A stretch of DNA of 57,998 nt from UBA2365 sp964594045 (lineage in GTDB: Bacteria > Bacteroidota > Bacteroidia > Chitinophagales > Saprospiraceae), in the NCBI GenBank assembly GCA_964594045.1, contig CAZQKR010000024.1, positions 1 to 57,998 on the forward strand, written 5' to 3'. Below, piece by piece: positions 51,692 through 57,998 of this stretch. Both the position numbers and the translations under genes were made by a program. Under the pieces are notes generated by a model. The model searched no databases, was not told the DNA's origin, and saw only the letters and a program-made list of their open reading frames with translations. Position 1 is the stretch's first letter, and each line of letters opens with the position of its first letter.

Positions 51692-53071
51692 ATGATGAAA
51701 AAATTTTCAGGGAACAAACTTTCCTTGTTTGCAATCGGGTTTGTGATGTTCATTCTTTCAGGTATGCAGTTGAATCAAAAAAACTGGCAGAATGACAAAC
51801 TGATCATATACAATGACATCATTTCCTATTATGCATATTTACCTGCTATTTTTATATACCATGACATAACCCTGGATTTTATTGATAAAGGAGACGGACA
51901 AGGAAAATATATTTTCTGGCCAAATATTACTGAAGACGGGAAAAAAGTCATCAAAATGTCTTCCGGAATGAGCATGATGTACGCACCTTTTTTCTTTGCA
52001 GCACATATTTATGCTTTGAATTCAGACAAATATGAAGCAACCGGCTTTACAGTACCATACCGGGTTTCGTTGATCATAGGTAGTCTTTTGTGGCTTTTGG
52101 CCGGACTGATCTTTCTGCGCAAAGTCCTGTTGAAGTATTTCCCGGACAACATAACTGCATTGTCTATTCTGCTCGTGGTCCTTGGTACAAATCTTCTTCA
52201 TTATTCCACCAGGGAACCAACGATGTCACACCTTTACAACTTCAGCCTTTTTGCTATATTTATGTGGTTGACTGTCAAATGGTTTGACAGACCTTCATTA
52301 AAGTGGAGTATTTTGGTCGGATTGATAACCGGATTGATCACTGTTACCAGGCCAAACAATGCCATCATTGTGTTGCTTTTCATATTGTACGGGATCAACC
52401 ATCTGTCTTCAATCAAACAGCAGATCGCTTTATTCTGGCAACAAAAATGGAATCTGCTCGTCATCGCATTATGTGCTGCGGTGATGGTGGCACCACAATT
52501 GTTTTACTGGAAATTTGTGACCGGTCACTGGGTTTATTATTCCTATGGGGAAAATGAAAAGTTTTTTTTCAATAACCCTCAGATTTTAAACGGATTATTC
52601 AGTTACAGAAAGGGTTGGTTATTGTACACGCCTGTGATGGCCATTGCCTTAACCGGGCTTTTTTTCATGAAGGATAAAGTTAAGATCTGGTTATTACCCG
52701 TTCTGGTTTTTATGTTGCTCAACATCTACATCACGTTCAGTTGGTGGTCCTGGTGGTACGGAGGAAGTTTTGGCATGAGACCCATGATAGATTCGTATTC
52801 CATACTGGCTATTCCGCTTGCTGCGATCAGCTGGTATTTTTACACAAAAAAGGGAGTTATTACCAAAATCTATTTTGTATTGCTGATATTGCTTTCTGTT
52901 CACGGTTTTTGGGGCAATATCAAATATTACAACGGCTCAATACACTGGGACAGCATGACAAAAGAAGCATATTGGGATTCGTTTGGCCGGATCAAACCTT
53001 CTCCTGATTTCTACAATCTGATCAAAGAACCGGACTATAAGGCTGCAGCAGAAGGAAAAGAAGCATATTAA
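51692..53071 (+). CDS. Polytopic ArnT/GT39-like membrane protein
   Basis: A 459-residue inner-membrane protein (from ATG 51692) with about ten helices, a large periplasmic loop after the first one, and motifs found in PMT/ArnT-type glycosyltransferases: YNDIISYYAYLPAIFIYHD (acidic residues in loop 1), GLITVTRPNNAIIV, RKGWLLYTPVM, SWWSWWYGGSFGMRPMID and a C-terminal soluble tail. Such enzymes use polyprenyl-phosphate sugars as donors. This may fit with the polyprenol-phosphate-mannose synthase at 45531, but that is inference. Substrate unknown. Confidence 0.82.
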   Translation: MMKKFSGNKLSLFAIGFVMFILSGMQLNQKNWQNDKLIIYNDIISYYAYLPAIFIYHDITLDFIDKGDGQGKYIFWPNITEDGKKVIKMSSGMSMMYAPFFFAAHIYALNSDKYEATGFTVPYRVSLIIGSLLWLLAGLIFLRKVLLKYFPDNITALSILLVVLGTNLLHYSTREPTMSHLYNFSLFAIFMWLTVKWFDRPSLKWSILVGLITGLITVTRPNNAIIVLLFILYGINHLSSIKQQIALFWQQKWNLLVIALCAAVMVAPQLFYWKFVTGHWVYYSYGENEKFFFNNPQILNGLFSYRKGWLLYTPVMAIALTGLFFMKDKVKIWLLPVLVFMLLNIYITFSWWSWWYGGSFGMRPMIDSYSILAIPLAAISWYFYTKKGVITKIYFVLLILLSVHGFWGNIKYYNGSIHWDSMTKEAYWDSFGRIKPSPDFYNLIKEPDYKAAAEGKEAY

Positions 53072-53141
53072 GGTTCATTCCTTGAATAAATCAAAAAAAA
53101 GTTGGTTTCCAAACTTTAATATTTTCAGATATATATCAATT

Positions 53142-53321
53142 ATGCCTATCGAAAAATTCAAAAGGTGCAGCAAGAATTTGTCCAAAAAAATGATGAGATC
53201 ACTCTTGCTGCAGGAAAATCAGACCATGATCCATCTTAATGGTTGCGTCCATATTGACCTGATCCGGGAGGATCAAAAGGAGTATACGAGCATTATGTAT
53301 CGGGTGGATTCAGCATATTGA
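53142..53321 (+). CDS. Possible small basic protein (59 aa)
   Basis: From ATG 53142 the frame reads a 59-residue, slightly basic sequence (MPIEKFKRCSKNLSKKMMRS ... NQTMIHLNGCVHIDLIREDQ) with reasonable amino acid use, so it may be a real small gene, though no family is recognised. An extension to TTG 53082 is less likely. No clear promoter or ribosome-binding site. Confidence 0.3.
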   Translation: MPIEKFKRCSKNLSKKMMRSLLLQENQTMIHLNGCVHIDLIREDQKEYTSIMYRVDSAY

Positions 53322-53366
53322 TCAGCCCTGAAATCTTTCCTTCAGGAAAATACCGGTTTTAATTTG

Positions 53367-53374
53367 TAATTTTG
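53367..53374 (+). promoter_or_regulatory. TAnnTTTG -7 element before the FG-GAP gene
   Basis: TAATTTTG, 106 bases before the ATG at 53480. No -33 TTG at normal spacing. Confidence 0.35.
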
Positions 53375-53479
53375 CATCAAACCTGATCAGGATTTGTTGG
53401 CTGAAATCAACTAAATTTTAATTTTTAGCAAGGAAAGTAATTTTACAATAGAATATAAATCATTGATAATTAATTTTAT

Positions 53480-55720
53480 ATGCGAATTCTTCGCGGTATT
53501 TTGATGTTGGTCGCCATGTCCCTTGTTCAACACATGGCTGCTCAGGATATAAATTGCAGATCAATTGATGTATTCGAATTTGAGCGTAAACTTCAAAACC
53601 CGTTTGCCGGTGGACTGAACGCTCCACAGTTCAATGAGATGGATGTCGACCTGGACGGATCCGAAGACCTCTTGATATTTGATCGCACTACGCGGCAGCT
53701 TAGCGTTTACCTCAACAAAAACGGAAAGCATTCATTTACCTGTGCATTCGATCATATCTTTCCTGTAATGTCAAGTTGGATATATGCCGCAGATTATAAT
53801 GGTGACGGGCTGAAGGACTTATTCATATCTCCTGAAGCAACTTCATCCCCACATATTGAGGTTTGGAAAGCATATCACGGGACTCAGGGACTGGCTTTTG
53901 AAAGGCTGAGGTTTCCTTATGGATCTGGAGACGTTGTACAATACTCCTACCTTGGTAATTATTTTGGTACCTATGTATCCAAAACCGATTACCCGGCGAT
54001 AGCAGATATCGATCTGGATGGTGATCTGGATATACTGAGTTTCGAACCCGGAGGCGGAACGATCAACTGGTTCAGGAATATCTGTGTTGAGTCAGACATA
54101 TCGCCTGACAGTTTTAAGATGGTACTTGAAGACAGGTGTTGGGGAAAATTCAGGGAGTCACCTTTGGACGAGACCATTGTGTTGAGTGACGATCCTGCAG
54201 AATGTCCTTCCTGGAGCAGCGGATTGAGGCATGCCGGATCGACAATCAGCCTCTTCGATAATGATGGAGACAAAGACCCGGATATTTTGCTGGGAGACAC
54301 GGATTACGACGGTTTGATCTTTATAGAAAATGGAAAAACGGATACAGATTGGGCAGTGAAGATAGTGAAACCGTTTCCTGAAGGTGAAAATTCCTTTCGT
54401 CTAAAATGGTTTCTCGGTGCTTATCATATCGATCCCGACTCTGATGGAAAGCCGGATCTTGTTGTAGCGCCCAATGCACCCTATGGGGTAAAAAATGTTG
54501 ATAACGTATACTTTTTAAAGGATATCAGCCTGAATGATCACAAAGAATTCCACCTGATTCAAAAGGATCTTTTTCAGGATGAAATGATCGACTGGGGGTC
54601 GATGATCTTTCCGGTTTTGACAGATTATGATCAGGACGGCCTGCTGGATCTTATCCTGGGCACTTCAGGCCTGATCGATGATGATGACAATATTAGACCT
54701 GTCATTGTGTATTACCGCAACACGGGCTCTGCGAAAAATCCCGCATTCACGCTGATCACGGATCAATTGTTTGATGCGGAAAATCTGGGATATACATTTT
54801 TGGCCCCTGCTTTCGGAGACCTTGATGGTGATGGCGATGAAGATGCTGTTATAGGTACCGAAAATGGGAGTCTGATCTATTTTCAGAACCTTGCCGGAAA
54901 GGGAAATATCCCGCAATACGCTGACCCGGCATATAACTTCATGCAAATCAATGTCATGAATAATGCTATTCCCGCGATTACAGACCTGAATGATGACGGT
55001 CTGGGTGATCTGCTCATTGGCAATGCCAGATCATTCAGTTACGGAGGAAGTACGGGAAGTTTTGCTTACTTCGAAAATGCAGGCCCGATTGGCAACCCTT
55101 TGTTTTTTGCTGATTGGGGCAACCCGAAAAATCAAATACCGTTTTCCGGTATCAGGCTGCACCAGAATAATTTCAATCTGCAGACTTTCGCAAATGCCTG
55201 TGTTTTTAAAAGTGATAGCAGAAATTTACTGTTTACCGGCTGCTCCAAAGGCATTGTTTCCGTTTTCAATGGAGTTGATTTCGGCCTGGATCCATACATT
55301 CCGGAGACAGATAGCCTTAATGGTCTGTATTTTGGTCATTTTGCAGCACCGGCTGTGGCTGACATCGATCAGAATGGTTTTCTGGATCTCCTGGTCGGCA
55401 CAGAATCAGGCGGATTAAGAATGTATAACACCATGTTGACTGTCCAGCCGGATTTTAATGAATACCTGCCTAAAAATGATGTGGGCTTTTCAGTTTTCCC
55501 CAATCCATCCTCTGATGTACTTCACATCCGGATTTCCGATCCCATTCCAGTTTTTCCTGTTGATATCAGTTTGCATGATCAATTAGGGCGATTGATCCTT
55601 TCCGTACAAATAATGGAAAGAGAGATGAAATTTGATCTGAATGATATACCGGCTGGTTTATATTATTTATATATGATTTCCGATAATACCGTATCTGCAA
55701 GAAGACTGATCAGATTATAA
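53480..55720 (+). CDS. FG-GAP/VCBS-repeat T9SS type A secreted protein
   Basis: A 746-residue exported protein. Signal peptide to about residue 21 (ILMLVAMSLVQHMAAQ). Nine calcium-binding-type loops of the form D.D.DG..DL occur at about 55, 105, 176, 260, 318, 382, 447, 502 and 628 (for example DVDLDGSEDLL, DIDLDGDLDIL, DYDQDGLLDLILG, DLDGDGDEDAVIG), as in integrin-like FG-GAP propellers. The last 80 residues are a T9SS type A sorting domain (FSVFPNPSSDVLHIRI, DIPAGLYYLYMIS). The pattern implies one or two Ca-stabilised beta propellers displayed at the surface, possibly for adhesion. Monocistronic. Confidence 0.95.
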   Translation: MRILRGILMLVAMSLVQHMAAQDINCRSIDVFEFERKLQNPFAGGLNAPQFNEMDVDLDGSEDLLIFDRTTRQLSVYLNKNGKHSFTCAFDHIFPVMSSWIYAADYNGDGLKDLFISPEATSSPHIEVWKAYHGTQGLAFERLRFPYGSGDVVQYSYLGNYFGTYVSKTDYPAIADIDLDGDLDILSFEPGGGTINWFRNICVESDISPDSFKMVLEDRCWGKFRESPLDETIVLSDDPAECPSWSSGLRHAGSTISLFDNDGDKDPDILLGDTDYDGLIFIENGKTDTDWAVKIVKPFPEGENSFRLKWFLGAYHIDPDSDGKPDLVVAPNAPYGVKNVDNVYFLKDISLNDHKEFHLIQKDLFQDEMIDWGSMIFPVLTDYDQDGLLDLILGTSGLIDDDDNIRPVIVYYRNTGSAKNPAFTLITDQLFDAENLGYTFLAPAFGDLDGDGDEDAVIGTENGSLIYFQNLAGKGNIPQYADPAYNFMQINVMNNAIPAITDLNDDGLGDLLIGNARSFSYGGSTGSFAYFENAGPIGNPLFFADWGNPKNQIPFSGIRLHQNNFNLQTFANACVFKSDSRNLLFTGCSKGIVSVFNGVDFGLDPYIPETDSLNGLYFGHFAAPAVADIDQNGFLDLLVGTESGGLRMYNTMLTVQPDFNEYLPKNDVGFSVFPNPSSDVLHIRISDPIPVFPVDISLHDQLGRLILSVQIMEREMKFDLNDIPAGLYYLYMISDNTVSARRLIRL

Positions 55721-55862
55721 AATCTCTGCAGCATCCGGAAGGTTATATCGTAAACCATATCTTGATATAGAATAAACTAAAGAATGTCAATACTTTATCT
55801 GTAGTCTTGTTAAATATTTTTCCAAAAGTAGTCTGACAGTCTCGAGAAAAGCAAGGAATGCT

Positions 55863-55870
55863 TATTTTTG
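55863..55870 (+). promoter_or_regulatory. TAnnTTTG -7 element of the ABC-F gene
   Basis: TATTTTTG, 16 bases before the ATG at 55886; the leader would be about nine bases. Confidence 0.45.
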
Positions 55871-55885
55871 CCAAAAATTTTCTAA

Positions 55886-57811
55886 ATGATCTACATCACT
55901 GATTTGTCACTTTCTTTTGGAGAAAGGGTTATTTTTGATCAAATCAACCTTTCCATCAAGCCAAAAGACAAAATCGGTGTGGTAGGCAGAAATGGAGCAG
56001 GTAAAACAACCCTGTTTAAGGTGATCATTGGCGAAATCACACCGGACAAAGGCAGCATCGTCATCCCTAATAATAAAAGCCTTGGGTACCTGCAACAAAA
56101 TCTCACCCTGACAGGTGAAAAAACAGTCATGGAGGAGACGCTGACTGTTTTCAGACAAATCACGGAAATCGAAAAACAGATGACCGAGATTGAAGCAGAA
56201 TTGGGATACAGGACTGATTACGAGTCAGATGAATATCATCAGCTGCTGGCAAGACATGCAGAAATAGCTAACAGCCTTGAAATTCATGGCAGTTCCAGCG
56301 TTGAGGCACAGGCGGCAAAAATCCTTCATGGTCTCGGTTTCAAATTTACTGATTTCAACAGATATATTCACGAATTCAGCGGAGGCTGGCAAATGCGGAT
56401 TGAGCTGGCAAAGCTTTTGCTCAGCCAGCCTGATTATATTTTACTCGACGAACCGACAAATCACCTGGATATCGAATCCATTATCTGGCTGGAAAAATTC
56501 CTCGTGGATTACCCCGGAGCCGTCATGCTGATCTCCCATGATAAACAGTTTCTGGATGCCGTAACAAAAGTTACTGTCGAAATAGAAAGAGAGGAATTGC
56601 AGTATTATAAAGCGAATTACAGCACTTATCTTGAATTGAGGCTTGACAGGCAGGAAAAACTGATGTCGTCATTTAAAAATCAGCAACGTGTCATCGCAGA
56701 AAAAGAGAGAACAATTGCCCGGTTTATGGCAAAGGCTACCAAAACAAAACTGGCTCAGTCCATGCAGAAAAAACTGGAGAAAATCGAAAGGATTGAACTG
56801 GATGAACCGGACCTTGCAGCGATGACAGTACGTTTTCTGTCCGCTGAACGCAGCGGACAGGTGGTTTTGGATATTGTTGACCTCGTGAAAAACTATGGTC
56901 AGATCGAGGTGCTCTCCAGAATTGACCTGAAAATGGAAAGAGGTGATCGCTTGGCTTTTGTCGGTCAAAACGGTCAGGGTAAAACCACCCTGGCAAAGAT
57001 CATCGTCGGTGAGATCCCTGCTACCCATGGAAGGTTATCGCTGGGGCATAACGTCCGGACCGGATATTACTCGCAAAATCAATCTGAAAAGCTGGACCCT
57101 AAATTAACTGTTCTGGAAACGATGGAACAAAATTCACCGCTTGAAATGAGAACAAAGCTTAGGGGAATTCTCGGAGCATTTTTATTCAGCGGCCAGGATA
57201 CCGATAAAAAGGTTTCCGTACTTTCAGGAGGAGAAAAAGCCAGACTGGCACTGGCTGTGATGCTGCTCAGACCATTTAACCTGCTGATCATGGATGAGCC
57301 AACCAATCATCTGGATCTGATCTCAAAGGAAGTTTTGAAAAATGCATTGCTGGAATACGACGGATCTCTCATCATCGTTTCCCATGACCGGGATTTTCTG
57401 GCCGGCCTGACCAATCGCACCATTGAATTCAGGGATAAAAAGTTGTATGACTATTCAGGTGATGTCAACTATTTCCTTGAAAAACGGGCATTGGATAATA
57501 TGAGACAGGTTGAGATCAGCACGCAGAAAGTCAGTTCTGATGAAAGCCAGGAAAACTTCAAAATTCAGAAAAAATTGAGCTATGAAGAACGTAAGACCAG
57601 ATTAAGAGCAGTTCAGAAAGCTGAAAATGATATAGAAAGGATCGAAAAAGAAATGGCTGCGATCGAAGCCAAAATGCAGGACCCTGACTTTTATCAATCT
57701 CAGAAGTCCGGTCAGATCGTCCAGGATTACCAAAAACTTAAAAATGATCTGGATGTGGCATTTCAGCAATGGGAAGCTGCACACAAGTCTATGGAAGAAT
57801 TGGAATCATGA
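55886..57811 (+). CDS. ABC-F family ATP-binding protein (Uup/YdiF-like)
   Basis: A 641-residue cytoplasmic ABC-F ATPase that acts on the ribosome. Two ABC domains: Walker A GRNGAGKTT (34-42), signature FSGGWQM (164-170), Walker B LLDEPTNHLD (186-195); then GQNGQGKTT (360-368), LSGGEKARL (446-454) and IMDEPTNHLD (468-477). The linker (about 235-310) is long and basic, as needed to reach the peptidyl-transferase centre, and a C-terminal coiled coil (about 560-641) follows, as in Uup and YdiF. The first signature has F in place of L. It may rescue stalled ribosomes; antibiotic resistance is possible but not implied. Confidence 0.95.
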   Translation: MIYITDLSLSFGERVIFDQINLSIKPKDKIGVVGRNGAGKTTLFKVIIGEITPDKGSIVIPNNKSLGYLQQNLTLTGEKTVMEETLTVFRQITEIEKQMTEIEAELGYRTDYESDEYHQLLARHAEIANSLEIHGSSSVEAQAAKILHGLGFKFTDFNRYIHEFSGGWQMRIELAKLLLSQPDYILLDEPTNHLDIESIIWLEKFLVDYPGAVMLISHDKQFLDAVTKVTVEIEREELQYYKANYSTYLELRLDRQEKLMSSFKNQQRVIAEKERTIARFMAKATKTKLAQSMQKKLEKIERIELDEPDLAAMTVRFLSAERSGQVVLDIVDLVKNYGQIEVLSRIDLKMERGDRLAFVGQNGQGKTTLAKIIVGEIPATHGRLSLGHNVRTGYYSQNQSEKLDPKLTVLETMEQNSPLEMRTKLRGILGAFLFSGQDTDKKVSVLSGGEKARLALAVMLLRPFNLLIMDEPTNHLDLISKEVLKNALLEYDGSLIIVSHDRDFLAGLTNRTIEFRDKKLYDYSGDVNYFLEKRALDNMRQVEISTQKVSSDESQENFKIQKKLSYEERKTRLRAVQKAENDIERIEKEMAAIEAKMQDPDFYQSQKSGQIVQDYQKLKNDLDVAFQQWEAAHKSMEELES

Positions 57812-57864
57812 TCCCACCAACAAAAAGTTTTTATTAAAATATTTCGAATATCCGGAATAATGCT

Positions 57865-57872
57865 TATCTTTG
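57865..57872 (+). promoter_or_regulatory. TAnnTTTG -7 element near the window end
   Basis: TATCTTTG, with TTCG at 57843-57846 as a weak -33. It likely serves a gene that starts beyond 57998; no start codon for it is seen inside the window. Confidence 0.4.
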
Positions 57873-57998
57873 TTGCGAACAACACCCCTTTTGCAGATCA
57901 TAAGGCTGTTTAATTATTTTAACATGATCTTTTTTTATCATGTTTATATAGTCGATCCTTATGAATTAAATTTTAACGCAATATTTGGAAGAATTTTC

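Larger units (their letters stand above)
53072..53479. other. Intergenic gap with a small ORF and a -7 element
   Basis: A 408-base gap. It holds the possible 59-codon gene at 53142-53321 and a TAATTTTG element at 53367-53374 that may serve the FG-GAP gene. I see nothing else. Confidence 0.4.

Overview
This 58-kb window reads as chromosomal DNA of a Bacteroidota bacterium, most likely a Saprospiraceae-like or Chitinophagales-like lineage. The evidence is type IX secretion (T9SS) sorting domains of type A and type B, a PorP/SprF protein, a type III glutamine synthetase, a single-chain PurL, SusE/TlpA-style lipoproteins, and Bacteroidota promoter elements (TAnnTTTG with an upstream TTTG). There are no rRNA genes, no convincing tRNAs, no CRISPR array and no phage. 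The family placement is inference.

Layout. 1-300: 3' part of an interspersed repeat. 0.3-10.5 kb: small unknown protein (HolD/UDG-like layout), MATE exporter, branched-chain aminotransferase plus TraB/GumN protein, Pif1-like helicase with no normal start codon, secreted EEP nuclease, small outer-membrane barrel, DUF4159 protein, RsmE and RseP. 10.5-18.7 kb: long-chain acyl-CoA synthetase, a secreted Omp28/thioredoxin T9SS protein and PurL. 19-23 kb: a DUF1858-DUF2249 protein, a COX1/NnrS-like membrane protein and a DUF59 Fe-S protein (a set usually tied to NO or anaerobic respiration), then RibA and a YjbR protein, then a promoter-terminator unit that looks like an orphan small RNA. 23.4-32.7 kb: GlnN, a T9SS subtilisin, lipoproteins, a TlpA-type thioredoxin, and an operon of two LVIVD lipoproteins and a barrel protein. 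32.7-34.2 kb: 1.5 kb without genes, holding one complete copy of the repeat. 34.2-41.2 kb: a three-gene T9SS operon (PorP/SprF, PorE-like TPR/PD40/OmpA protein, giant type B CTD protein) closed by a terminator. 41.6-49.4 kb: periplasmic thioredoxin, CpsB-type PHP phosphatase downstream of LepA, a structured leader or ncRNA ahead of a dolichol-phosphate-mannose-synthase-like glycosyltransferase, a BioD-like/DRTGG protein, and an MbnP/MbnH-like copper-diheme pair. 49.6-58 kb: second complete repeat copy, fused OppDF-type ATPase, ArnT-like membrane protein, FG-GAP T9SS protein and an ABC-F ATPase.

The common theme is the cell envelope. Many products are exported, including four or more T9SS-related proteins, three secreted thioredoxin-fold proteins and several lipoproteins, and they are interspersed with housekeeping genes. 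The least explained material is non-coding: a MITE-like family with terminal inverted repeats (four copies or remnants), two candidate small or structured RNAs, and several leaders with mutually exclusive hairpins.
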